DNA of 64,000 nucleotides from Ceratotherium simum simum (taxonomy: Eukaryota > Chordata > Mammalia > Perissodactyla > Rhinocerotidae). Under the pieces are notes generated by a model. The model was not told the DNA's origin. It worked only from the letters and a program-made list of their open reading frames with translations, and searched no databases. The position numbers and the translations under genes were made by a program. This document shows, piece by piece, positions 13,371 to 25,985 of this stretch (positions are counted from its first letter, which is position 1; each line of letters starts with the position of its first letter). The stretch lies in contig NW_004454175.1 of NCBI RefSeq assembly GCF_000283155.1, forward strand, positions 173,919 through 237,918. The letters are read 5' to 3'.

Positions 13371-16361
13371 TACAGAAGCTTCTCTGGTATGCAAGCTTGG
13401 TTCTGGAACGCTGTGCGCACACTGCTTCTTAAGCTCAGAGGGACATGGTTGCTGTTATTTACATCTTCTGATGCAAGCAGTTTAACATGCTTTTACTCTG
13501 ATAAATAGCATTTTTACCTAAGTTCTTAAGTGGAGGGAGTTTTATCCCCAATTAGCTATCTTCAGATCCATGCCTAAAATCGGGTTTGTGGCAGTTTTTA
13601 TCTTGAGCCTATACATTTCCTATTAACCATTCCAAGAATGGTTTATGTTGTTAGGGTGTAAACCATGCTTAACCTTTTAAGTCATATTTCTGGTTTAAAG
13701 TTAAACTCTGTGTCTGACCCAGTTTCCATATTGCTCCTCCTTTCCTAGTCCATTGTATTTACTTTCTACTAGTTTATCTTAAAAATTTGAATCCAGTTTT
13801 CTGATCTTCGTTTGTGACTTATTTTTATCTAGCAGATGAAAGTGTGATGCTCCAAAGAGATTAGAAACTGCTTCTTCTCTTGTACCCTTGATGTTTAATG
13901 CTATTGAGGGGAAGATCTTAGCTTTAACTAACTCAATGGCCTATTCATGAAGTTTTCTAGTTTCTTGAGGTGAGGATGAGGAGTAGAAAAGGGACTTGAG
14001 TCATGGTGTGAATTCCTCTTTCCAAGAGTTTACTTTTCAGTCCCACAAACGATGTGACATACATTCATTCTTAGCCAACATATTCAACCCAGTCTTCTCA
14101 TCCAAAAGAGGGAGAAAGAATCCAAGTAGTTGATGAGTAAGTTTGATTTTATTTAGTTTTTTTTTGGACTAGGCATTTTCTTATTTCATGCACCCCTCTA
14201 GCATTCTGTGCTCTTACCTATACCTACCCAAAATCTTTGGTATAATTGATTAGTTCTTGTTATCTATTTCCCTGTAAAGCCACTAAGTGAGCAACTGTTA
14301 ACATTAGACATTTCTTTAAAACAACACAAGTTTCAGAATTGTGAGGTAAGAGTAAATTGTGTGTTTATAGCTCTTTTATTGACCTATGAGATCAATTATT
14401 AAAAACACCTCTTAGCCAAGTTTTGGTGTTTTAAGATGTATTAATTTGATAAGATTCTCTTTGTTTCTAGGGATAATAGTTTTAATTAAGTATTTGTTTA
14501 TAAGTTTCTACCAAAGAAATGTGTGAACTTTCAAAAAACCTTCTGCCACATTAGGATCAAACCATGCTTTGTGCATGAGTAGCAGTACATATGCCAAGTG
14601 AGCCAAGTTTGGGAGATCAGGTGGGTTGGGAATGATAGCACTTACCCTGCCTCTTGAAATGAACACACATAAGTCTGAGTATGGGGAGGTTGAGAGAGCA
14701 AGAGAGACAGACAGGCACACAGACCTTGCCAGCCTACCTAGCTCCCCCCTTTAGAACCCTGTCGTCTTTCTCAGATGTTGGGGTTCCGAGGGGGGAAACT
14801 TGAATCCATTCCAACTTGAGTTTATTTGTTAATAGAAAAGTTTATTGCAGCAGGCAGCTGTTGTCACTCATACTGAGGACTTGAAGGAATGATTTATCAG
14901 AGTGACGGAATGGAATGAACACTGGAATGGAAACTGGAAGATGAGAGATCTTGTCTTGATTCTGCCAAAGCTGCATGGATGAGTCACTGATTGTCCAAGT
15001 CTCAGTGTTCTCATATGTGAATGAAGGCACTAGAAATAGATGATTTCTGGGTGAGACTGTGTATGAGTATGTGTGCACTTGTGCATGTGCGTTTGCTGAA
15101 ACTTTTCATCAGACTTATAAAACCTGCTTATAAGGGGACCTGGGGCAGAGGCCAAGAGGCAGCTGCCACTTTATTTCCCTTGGGAGGGAAGTGAACATCT
15201 TTCCCACAGATCTACAAAGAAATGCCGTGACTAGAACCTTAGACTCCAAAGTCAGAAGAAAAGACACAATAATGGATCATCTTTTCTTTAATCTTTGGAA
15301 ACTTCTTAATTCTGTACTACTCCTATTCTTCCCTGGGAGAGGAAAGAAGGAGTTGTTAGATACTAGATCATGTACCTCTCTTGTAACAAGCCAGATTGGA
15401 GAAGAACCCTGCATAAAGTATCTGGAGGCAGACTGGGTCCCAGGGTTCCAGAGGAGGGTGGTTTTGGATCTCAGAGGCCTAGGCAATCACATCTTTGTGC
15501 TCTGGGGCTGCTGTCACCTCACGTTTATTATCTATTCCACATTACCTCTTATCACTAGTCTAAGAGAGGATGCTAGTTCTACACGATTCTTCAACAGGCC
15601 CAAATTCTCATTAAGCTCAACCATGGAAAACATATTAATTTTTAAGTGCCCCATCTCATTTCCTTTAACTTGATCTTGATTTATTTTAAGCACAGACACG
15701 TCTAGTTTGCATGCTTTGATCTTGTGTTGGTCAATTAGAAGCAAGTGTCATGTCTTGTTATAACAAATTCCAGACATTTGCCCAAATTCGTTTGTTCTAT
15801 TAGTCATAATCCAAACTAAGCTTGGACCTCGTGATATTTTATTATAAAGAGATTTCATGATAATGGTATTTGTTTCAACAATAGTGACTATATGTTTACG
15901 TTTTTCAAAGCCAGTTATTGTTGCCATAAAGCTCAAAGGAAAAAACTATCTTAGAAATCAAAAGGAAATGTTTAATTAATGTGGTTCTTAATGACCCTTT
16001 TTTGAAAGAATTAAAACAAATACTTTATGCTAAAGTCCAATAAACTACTTTCTAGGAACAAATTAAGTGATTCGAAAAGTATAACCATGTGTGTATATGG
16101 TGGGTCCTTAATTTCCAATGAGAAGACCAAAAGGATGAAAGAATTAAATGCCTTTTTAAAATGTTTTACCTACCCACATATTTAAAGATCACATTTTATA
16201 TGAAATAATGTAATAATATTGCCTTTCTTGCACCCTCACATTCATGAAATAATTTCATTTAATAATGTATCTTCTACATCCATATTTTTTTCATCATGAG
16301 AATCAGTTTTTAAGTTATCTTAATGTGGCTTTACGAGTACATCTCTTATGGAAAAACACAA

Positions 16362-17322
16362 TGCTGTGTGTCTTCTCTACTCTCAATACTCTGCTTCACT
16401 TCAGCCACCTCTGATCACCAAACATGTGGTACTTTTTCCCACATCGATTCTGTGACACCAGCTGGATGTCCTACAATTTAACTCATTTCTAACATGATCT
16501 ACCTAGAGATAGCGTCACATACCACAGGTTAAGGGTTCAGTCTCACAAGACTTCCCTCTTCTGAGGACAGATGCTAATTATCAGTCCAGGTTGTTACCTG
16601 TGCTTCTGACCTACTGGCTGTACATAGGAGGTTCCCACGATGCCCTCCTTGGATTTGCTTAAATGCTGAGGCAGCTCACAGAACTCAGAAAAACAGTTTA
16701 CTTACTAGATTACTGGTTTTATTACAAAGGATATTAAAGGATAAAAATGAACAGCCAGATGAAGAGATACATAGGGTGAAGTGCAGAAGGGTTCTGAGCA
16801 CAGGAGCTTCCTGTCCCCTTGGAGTTTGGGGTGAGCCATCCCCCCACCATATGGATGTGTTCTTGTCTACCATTCTGGAAGCTCTCCGAACCCCATCCTT
16901 TTGGGATTTTTATAGAGGCTTCATTATGTAGGCATGATTGATTAAATCCTTGGCCATTGGTGATTTTTAACCTCCAGCCTCCCCCCTCCCCAAACTTTCA
17001 GCAGGGCGCTGAAAGTTCCAACCCTCTAATCACATGGTTGGTTCCCCTGGCAACCAGCCCCATCCTTAGGGGCTTTCCAAAAGTCACTTTATTAACATAA
17101 CTCAGATGTGGTTGAAAGGGGTTTGTTATGAATAACAAGATACTCCTTTCACCTGTATGGCTCTGGAGCTGTTTCAGTAACTGAGGACAAAGACCAAATA
17201 TTATACAAAAGATGCTCCCTTTGCTCTTATTGCTTAGGAAATTCCAAGGATATTAGGATTCTGTTCCAGAAACAAGATGAAGACAAATATGTATATTTCT
17301 TAGTATAAATCACAATATCACA
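16362..17322 (-). mobile_element. ERVL-type solo LTR, antisense
   Basis: In minus sense it starts TGTGATATTGTGATTTATAC at 17322, carries an AATAAA signal (reverse of TTTATT near 16718), followed by TGAGTTCTGTGAGCTG, and runs to about 16362. A run of CCCCATCCTTAGGGGCTTTC and the AATCACATGGTTGGTTCCC block are typical of this old LTR. The subfamily (MLT2-like) is from memory and unsure. No internal genes remain; the ends are approximate. Confidence 0.65.
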
Positions 17323-17497
17323 AATCATCTTCACTGTAGTCTAAGATATTCAAAATATAATCATTTTTGGATCTCTGTATGATACTGTCTCTGGATATTT
17401 ATCCCAAGCTACAAGTAAGTACCCAATGGCATAACATTAGGATTCTTGGATATTTTAGTCTCATAAGGTATGATTGTAACCATAACTGTATTACTTT

Positions 17498-17745
17498 GTT
17501 TTGTGTGTGTGAGGAAGATTAGCCCTAAGACAACATCCTTGCCCATCCTCCTCTTTTTTTTTTTTTGCTGAGGAAGATTGGACCTGGGCTAACATCTGTG
17601 CCCATCTTCCTCTTCTTTATATGGGACGCCACCAAAGCATGGCTTGACGAGCCGTGCATCGGTCCACGCCCGGGATCTGAACCCGCAAACCCCGGGCCAC
17701 CGAAGTGGAGCACGATCTTAACCGCTACACCACTGGGCTGGCCCC
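17498..17745 (-). mobile_element. ERE SINE, long type, antisense to the gene
   Basis: On the plus strand it reads from a T-rich tail through GAGGAAGATTGG and ACATCTGTGCCCATCTTCC to GGGCTGGCCCC. The 15-bp duplication TAACTGTATTACTTT lies at 17483-17497 and 17746-17760. It forms an inverted pair with the next ERE 250 bp away. Confidence 0.95.
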
Positions 17746-17995
17746 TAACTGTATTACTTTTTAAAGTGATCTTTAGAAGACGTGTTTTCAGTGACATGCT
17801 GCACTTGCAAATGAGAGCTTACAGGTCTAGAAATAAATTATCTTTGTTAAATTTTCTTGCCTCTTTTTTGTTGTTTGTTTCTTGTTCATACAGGTGACCT
17901 CTATAAGCCTTTAAAAACTAGCTTTGATTAATGTAATCTCAGGCTCATATATTTTTCTACAAATATGTTTTGTTGTTTAAAATGAAGTAGTTGAG

Positions 17996-18245
17996 GGGCC
18001 GGCTCTGTGGTGTAGCGGTTAAGTGCGCACGCTTTGCTGCTGGCGGCCCGGGTTTGGATCCTGGGTGCACACTGACGCACCGCTTGTCAGGCCATGCTGT
18101 GGCGGCATCCCACATAAGGTGGAGGAAGATCAGCAGGGATGTTAGTTCAGGGCCAGTCCTCATCAGCAAAAAGAGGAGGATTGGAATGGATGTTAGCTCA
18201 GGGCTGATCTTCCTCGCAAAAAAATAAAAATAAAAATAAACAAAT
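17996..18245 (+). mobile_element. ERE SINE, long type
   Basis: Head GGGCCGGCTCTGTGGTGTAG, body with two TTAG(C/T)TCAGGGC blocks, tail (AAAAT)n. A perfect 17-bp duplication AAAATGAAGTAGTTGAG flanks it at 17979-17995 and 18246-18262, pointing to a fairly young insertion. Confidence 0.96.
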
Positions 18246-20725
18246 AAAATGAAGTAGTTGAGACAGCGCCCTATAATAGAGATTTTAGAAGCATCTGAAT
18301 ATAAAGTGACTTGCTCTTTTCTGAGGGATAATGTTTTTGGTGATAGAGGTAAATTTTACTTCATATTTGGCATCTACAGTAATTCTTAAAGGTCATGAGA
18401 CAAGCTTCTACCAAATGCTGTTTCAGTAACCAAAAACTATTTGAATAGTATATCACCAGCGATGTTTTTATTTATAGAAGGCAGCTTATTATCCAGAGTA
18501 TATGATAGCATAGGCTACTATTGCCTTTTTTGTTACATTGGACCAAACTATTTCATAGTAAAACTTAAAGTTTTCCCCTTCTTTGCCATTTCTTTATTCA
18601 TCTAAGATTATCATTGAAATTTTATGCTATTTGATTGATAGCTATTACATAACTTTGATGTCAGAATAAAAATTACATAAAAAACAAAAAATGTGAGTCT
18701 TATCCACTGAGATAATTAATGTTTTACTATGATTATTAGTATTCCCAAGGAATAATTCCTCATGATAAAATACATTTAATTGCATGAATTGACTTTAGTT
18801 TCAGAATATTGTTCCTACCTTATATCTTTACAGAGAGAAGAAATTTTAAAAAGCTATTTGTTGAAATTATAGACATTATCATTATGATGTTGATAATTAT
18901 AAATCATTGAAGTTGGAATGGAGTAATTCTCAGCCTCCTAAAATGAGGCCCAACCTTTCTCCAAATTGGCCTTTAATATTAAAGGAATTTTCTAGGAGGG
19001 ACTTCCAGCTATGGATGAATTAGGAGGTTGGCAAATTCTCTCCCCCAAAGCATCTATTTCTGGACAAAATTTTTGGCACTCTGGAAATTGATCAAAGGCA
19101 TACACTATCTGAGAAGTTTTTATGCTTGAAAAACTGCTGAATTTGGGGTAATAATGTTATTCCTCAAAATTGGGGTTCACTTGCCCAGTGTGCATAAACA
19201 GCCAGTTAATTACAGCATCAGCCTTTGGAAAAAGATATCAGCTTTATTCTGTGAGATCAGCCTGGAGGGAGACAGGGAGTGTGTGCCCTCAGATCTGTCT
19301 CCCCAGTTCGGGATTTGGGGTTCTAAATGTTTATGATAGGGTTCTAAACATTTTTGATGAGGTGGGGAAGGAATTTTAACACTGGATCTTCCTGAATGAG
19401 GGACCCCTCGCTTCTGATAAGAGTCCAACTTTCAAGTTCTAGTGGTGTCCCGGTCCTTAGGTTCTGTAGAAAGAAGGCTCTTTGGTTCCACAGTCATTTC
19501 AGGTCAAGATTTCTTCTTGTGCACATGCTCTGGCTACGTGACTTTGCAGTTTTCTGAAAGGCAATTCTCAATCACCCTATTCATAAGAGATTGGGTCAGT
19601 TGAACTGGTCTTGGAGGGCCCTCAGTTTAATAATAGTGGGAATCAGCAGTGCTTTTGCCTGGGGTTGTTCTCATTCTACTCACCCCATCCTCACCCCAGC
19701 TCAATCAGCACAAAGGACAGGCCATGAGGATTGGCAGCTTTGTTGCCATAGCCAAAGTGTGCTCACTAGATTTGGAACAATAAGTAATGCCTACATCCAG
19801 CAGCATTGTCAGTCGAATTGATGATCCTGGTGGCAAGTGAGCAGGGAGGGCCAACTGCTCCTCTATCCTGAACAAAGGGTTTTCATTGGGGCAAATATAT
19901 TCCTGGCTGAGGCCATACATATGCAGAAAAGAGTAGAGAGGGCTCAAGCTATCAACACACTCCTTGTCAGCCTTGAAGCTATGTGAATATGAAAAAGGAG
20001 ACAAAAAAGGCCTGGTGGAAAGTAAAAGCTAGGGTGAATTTTGAATGTGCTCCCACTATTTACACACAGATCCATCAGCCCAGGGTATTTAAGCACAATT
20101 TCTGTCTAATCATTGGCTGATCATTAACCTCTGCAGATATAGGACAGCTCCTATAAAAGGCCAGGCTTAGAAATAAAATAAAGATTAAAAAAACAAAAAC
20201 TGAGCACAGTCATCACTGGGGGCACACTGTATGTTTCGTAAATTTAGCCCAAGCAAGTTAGTAAACAAACAAAAAACATCAAGAACAACTTTCAGAGAGA
20301 AAGTCAGGATTCAGAGTTGCTACAATACATTATCTAAACTGTCCAGATTTTTAAAAAAATTACAAGACATGTAATAAACAGAAATGTTTGACCTATATTC
20401 AAGAAGAAAAGCCATCAATGGAAGTAGTTTCTAAGTGTCCCCAGGTATTGGATTTAACATACAAAGATTTTAAAGCATCAATACATTTAGAGAACTCAGG
20501 GAAACTATGTTTGAAGAATTAAAGGAAAGTGTGAAAACAATGAATCAAACAATATAGAATCTCATCAAGTAAATAGAAATATATATATTTTTAAAAGAAC
20601 ACCATAGAAATTCTGGAGTTGAAAACACAATAATTCAAATGAAAAACTTTCTAGAGTGACTTACCAGCAGATTTGAGATAGCAGAAGGAAAAAAAAAATC
20701 AGTGAACTTAAAACTGGGTCAATAG

Positions 20726-20939
20726 GGCCGGCCCCGTGGCTTAGCGGTTGAGTGCTCGCGCTCCGATGCTAGCGGCCTGGGTTCGTATCCCGGGCGCGCA
20801 CCGATGCACTGCTTCTCCAGCCATGCTGAGGCCGCGTCCCACAAACAGCAACTAGAAGGATGTGCAACTATGACATACAACTATCTACTGGGGCTTTGGG
20901 GGAAAAATAAATAAATAAAATTAAAAAAAAAAAAAAAAA
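20726..20939 (+). mobile_element. ERE SINE, short type, inside the L1
   Basis: Head GGCCGGCCCCGTGGCTTAG, then the short-type tail with CAGCAACTAGAAGGATGTG and ACTATCTACTGGGGCTTTGG, ending in a long A-run. A 15-bp duplication AAACTGGGTCAATAG lies at 20711-20725 and 20940-20954 within L1 sequence, so it is younger than the L1. Confidence 0.96.
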
Positions 20940-21189
20940 AAACTGGGTCAATAGAAATTATCCAATCTGAAAAAGAGAAAAAAAATTTGAAGAAAGATGA
21001 AAAGAACCTCAGAGACCTATGTGCCAACACCAAGTATACCAACTAACGTATAATAGCAAAGAGAGGAGAAAAGAGGGGTAGAAAGATATAAAAATAGAGA
21101 ATAGAAAAATATTTGAAGAAATAATGGCCAAAAAAAACCTTCCTGAATTTGATAAAATACATTTATCTACATACTTGAGAAGCTCAGTG

Positions 21190-21540
21190 AACTCCAAGTA
21201 AGATAAATGCAAAAGAACCCACACCTAGACACATCATAGGCGAACTGTTGATAAAGACAAAGTGAAAATCTTGAAAGCACTAAGAGGAAAACCACTTCTC
21301 ACATACAAGAGAACAGCAATATGATTAATAGCTAATTTCAACATCGGCCAGCTAACAGTAATAGAGGCCAAAAGGCAGTAGACATTTAAAGTGCTGAAAG
21401 AAAAAATTGTGTTCAGCAAAATTATCCTTTAAAAATGAAAGCAAAGTAAAGACATTCTTGGATAAAGGATGAGAGAATTTGTTGCTAGCAGCCTTGCTTA
21501 CAAGAAAACTAAAGGAAGCCCTTCAGGCTGAAATAAAATG
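21190..21540 (+). pseudogene. L1 ORF1 C-terminal domain relic
   Basis: Conceptual reading of this stretch matches the RNA-binding C-terminal domain of L1 ORF1p: a TPRHI-like start, KILKA.R.K, a LSFK-type motif at the block TTATCCTTTAAAAATGAAAG, a DKG.REF motif and a KEAL.AE end. Frameshifts and stops interrupt it. The N-terminal coiled coil upstream is not clear. It is inactive. Confidence 0.6.
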
Positions 21541-22006
21541 ACAACAGATAGTAATTCAAATCTATGGGAAGAAATAAAGGATACTGGAAATGATAAATAT
21601 ATGGATTAAAAAAAGACTCCATAAATGTACTTCTTCTCATTTCTTCTCTTAACATCTTTAAAAACATAAGATTGTATAAAGCAATAATTATAACACTGTT
21701 CTGCTGACTTTAAAACGTATGTAGATATAATATAGATTACAGTAATAGCATAAGGGATGAGGGAGGGAATGGAGCTATATTGGAGAGAAGTTTCTATATT
21801 TTACTATAATTAAGTTAGTCTGAATTTTTATATTCCCTTGAGCTCATTTTATAATCCCTTGAGCCACCACTAAGAAAGTCCACTCAAGAAATATAGAAAA
21901 AAATCAACCGAGGAATTACAATGATAAATAAAAAATATTAACACAGAAGAGGACAGTATAGGAGAAACAGAGGACTGAGAAGGACAGGAGACATGTAGAA
22001 AACAGG

Positions 22007-25000
22007 ATGGCAAAAGTAAATCTAACCATATGTATAATTACATTAAGTGTCAGTGGCTTAAACACCCCAGTCAAAAGACAGAGATTGTCAGACTGCATTA
22101 AAAAACGAGATCCAACTGTATACTGTCTACAAGAGACACACCTTGGATTCAAAGACACAAATAGGTTGAAAGTAAAAGGATGGAAAGAGACACACCATGC
22201 AAACAATAACCATGAGAGAACTGGAGTAACTATATTAATTTTAGACAAAATAGACTTGACAAGAAATATTACTAGAGACAAATAGAGTCATTTCATAATG
22301 ATAAAGAGATCAATACATCATAAAGATATAGCGGTTGTAAATGTATACACACCTAACAACAGGTCCTCAAAGTACATGAAGCAAAAACTGACAGAATTTA
22401 AAGGAGAAGTAGGCAATTCAGCAATAACTGATTTCAGTATCTCACTGTCAATAATTGATAACACAACTAGACAGAAATTCAGCCAGGATATGGAAGACTT
22501 GACAAACACTCTCCATCATCTCTACCTAACTCACATATAGAGAACACTTTGTCCAACAAAGAATACATATTCTTTTCAAGCGTACATGGAACATTCTCCA
22601 GAATATATCGTAAGTTAGCCCACACAAAAAAATCTCAGTACATCTAAAAGGATTGAAATAATGCAATATTTGTTCACCAACCACAGTAGAATTAAGTTAG
22701 AAATCAATGCCAGAAATAAATCTGGAAAATCCCCAAATATTTGGAAATTAAGCAATGTACTTTTAAACTCCCAATGAGTCAAAGAAGAAATCACAATGGA
22801 TTTTGAAATATTTTGGACAGAGAGAAAATGAAAATGCAACATATCAAAACTATAGGAGACAGATAAAGTAATACTTAGAGGGAAATTTATAGTTTTAAAT
22901 ATCCATGGCCAAAAAAAAAATGGTCTGAAATTGATCATCTGAGCTTCAACCTTAAGAAACTACTAAAAAAACAAAATAAACCCAATGCAATCCAATGAAA
23001 GGTAATAATAAAGATTAGAGCAGAATGCAGTAAAATAGAAAACAGAAAAATAATTGAGAAAATCAATGAAATTAAAAATTTGATCTTTTAAAAGATCAAT
23101 AAAACTGACAAACCTTTAGCTAGATTGACCAAGAAAAACGAGAGAAGATTCAAATTAGCAAAATCAGGAATGAAGAAGACTGCGCTATGATCCCTACAGA
23201 AGTTTAGAAGTATTTTAAGGGAATGTTACGACTAACTTTATGCCAACAAATTAGACAATTTAGATGCAATGAACACATTCCTAAAAAGATACAAATGATC
23301 AAAACTGACTTAGGAAGAAACAGAAAATCTGAACAGACCTATAACAAGTAAAGAAATTTGAATTAGTAATTTAAAATATTTCCATAATGAGAAGCCCAGA
23401 CTTAGATGATGATGGTGAATTCTATCAAATGTTTGTAGAAAAAATAACACCAGTCCTTCCCATACTCTTTCAGAAAATATAGGAGGAAGGAACACTTACC
23501 AACTCACTCTATAAGGCTAGTGTGATCCTAAAACCAAAGCCAGACAAAAATATAGTAAGAAAACTATAGACCAACATCCCTCATCAACATAAATGCAAAA
23601 ATCCTTACCTACATATTAGCAAACTGAATCCAGCCACCCATAAAAAGGATAATATACCTCGATCAAATAGAATTTATCCCAGAATTGCAAGGTTGGTTTA
23701 ACATCTGAAATGAGTTAATGTAAGGCACTATAATAGATAATAGAATAAAAGACAAAAACTTTTTGACATACTACAACACTCATTTATAATAATAAACCTC
23801 AACAGACTAGGAATAGAGGGAATTTTCTCAACTTGATAAATAGCATCTACAAAAACCCACAGCTAATATCATACTTAGTGTGAAAAATCGAATGTTTTTC
23901 CCTTAAGATTGGGAACAAGGCAATGAGGTTCTGCTCTCGCCAGATCTATTCAACATTGTGCTGGCAGTTCTAGCCAGTGCAATCAGGGAAGAAAAAGAAA
24001 ATGGAAGGCATCTAGATTGGAAAAGAAGATGTAAAACTGTCTTATATGACATGATCCTGTATGTAGAAAATGCCAAGAAATCCACAAAAAAACCACTAAA
24101 ACTGATAAACATGTTTAGCAAGGTCACAAGGATCTAAGATCAATATATAAAAATCAGTTGTATTTCTGTATACTGGGAATGAACATTCTAAAAATGAAAT
24201 TAAGAAACAATTCTATTCACAGTAGTTATCAAAAAGAATAAAATAGTTGGGTATAAATTTAACAGAAGTGTAAGACTTGTACAATGTAAAGTACAAAACT
24301 TTGCTAAGAGAAAACAAAGATGTAGATACATGGAGGGACATTATGTGTTTGTTAAGACTCAATATTGTCAAGATGGCAGTTCTCCCCAAACTGATCTATA
24401 AATTCAAAACAACTCCTATCTAAATCCCAGCAAACTTCTTTTGTAAGACATTGACAAGGTGATCCTAAAATTCACATAGAAATGCAGAGGTCTGGAATAG
24501 CCAAACAAGTTTTAAGAAAGAAAGAAATTTGGGCCGGCCCCATGGCTTAGCAGTTAAGTGCGCGTGCTCCGCTACTGGAGGCCCAGGTTCGGATCCCCGG
24601 CGCGCACCGACGCACTGCTTCTCCAACCATGCTGAGGCCGTGTCCCACATACAGCAACTAGAAGGATGTTCAACTATGACATACAACTATCTACTGGGGC
24701 TTTGGGGAAGAAAAAGGAGGAGGATTGGCAATAGATGTTAGCTCAGAGCCGGTCTTCCTCAGCTAAAAGAGGAGGATTAGCATGGATGTTAGCTCAGGGC
24801 TGATCTTCCTCACAAAAAATAAATAAATAAATAAGAAAGAAAGAAATTTGAAGACTTAGACTGCCTCATTTCAAAACTTATAAATCTGCAGTAATCATCA
24901 TAGTGCAATATTGACACAAGGATAGGCATACAGATCAATGAAACAAAATTAAGAATTTAGAGGAAAAAACCTTACATTGATCATCAGTTACATTGATCAT

Positions 25001-25985
25001 CAGTTGATTTTCAACAAAGGTGCCAAGACAATTCAATGGGTAAAGGATAGGCTTTTCAACAAATTGTGCTGGGACAATTAGAAATCCACATGCAAAAAAA
25101 TGATCTTAGATCCTCACCTCAAACTATACACAAAAATAAACTCAAAATGGGTCATAGACCTAAGTGTAAGATATAAGTGTAAAACTATAAAACTCTTAGA
25201 ATAAAAATAGGAGAAAAATCTTCATACCTTTGGGTTAGGCAAAGAGTTCTTAGATATGACACCAAAAGCACAATCCATAAAAGAAAAATTGATAAATTTG
25301 ACTTCAAAATTAAGAATCTTTGCTCTTTGAAAGATGTTCTTAAGAGAATGAAAAGACAAGTTACAGACTGGGAGAAAATATTTATAAATAATAAATCTGA
25401 TAAAGGACTTGCATCCAGAATAAATAAGGAACTCAGAACTCAATAAAACAACCTAATTTTAAAATGGGAAAATGATTTGAAGAGACATTTTGACTAAGAA
25501 TATATACAAGGGACTAATAGGCACCTGAAAAGATGCCCAACTTCATTAGTCGCTAGAAAAATGCAAATTAAAAATACGAGATACCACTAGAATTATGCCT
25601 ACTACAATGGCTGTAATCAAAAACACAGAGAATACTAAGTGTTGGCAAGGATGTAGAGAAATTGAAACCCTCATAGATTGCTGGTGGAAATATAAAACGG
25701 TACAGCCTCTTTGGAAAGCACTTTAACAGTTTCTTAAAAAGTTAAATGTCAACTTACTGTATGACCCAGCAATTCCACTGCTAGGAATCGACTCAAGAGA
25801 AATGAAGACATGTTTCCACACAAAGACATGTACACAAATGTTTATAGGAGCATTATCATAGCCAAAAACTGGGCACAATCCAAATATCTATTAACTGAGG
25901 AATGAATAACCAAATATGGTAAATTCATCCAATGGAATATTATTCGGCAATAAAAAGGAATGAAGTACTGATACACACTACAACA
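22007..25985 (+). pseudogene. L1 ORF2 relic (endonuclease, reverse transcriptase)
   Basis: The first 92 codons (22007-22285) read as an L1 endonuclease start, with LSVSGLNTPVKRQRL and a CLQETHLGFKD motif, the QETH being the catalytic-site glutamate signature. Further pieces continue in shifted frames: a YTPNNRSSKY segment (22298 on), reverse transcriptase at about 23500-24130 with an altered YDMILYVENAK where the family has a catalytic ADDM-type motif, and the C-terminal end near 25985. An ERE splits it at 24531-24832. Stops and frameshifts are scattered through it, so no protein is made. Confidence 0.8.
24531..24832 (+). mobile_element. Chimeric ERE SINE (short-type body plus long-type tail), inside the L1
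   Basis: The element runs through the short-type end (CTACTGGGGCTTTGGGG) and then continues with long-type blocks GGAGGATTGGCAATAGATG and two TTAGCTCAG units. A single 17-bp duplication (24514-24530 and 24833-24849) encloses the whole, so both parts inserted as one RNA copy. Confidence 0.93.

Noticed and set aside
15191..15673. 160-codon open frame in the 14.4-kb intron
   Set aside because: The longest open frame in the window, but it has no recognisable domain and no promoter or splice signal I trust; a frame of this length can occur by chance in 64 kb.
22007..22540. Reverse-transcriptase-element proteins as live genes
   Set aside because: The frames are parts of an L1 ORF2 broken by many stops and shifts, so they are recorded as pseudogene relics only.
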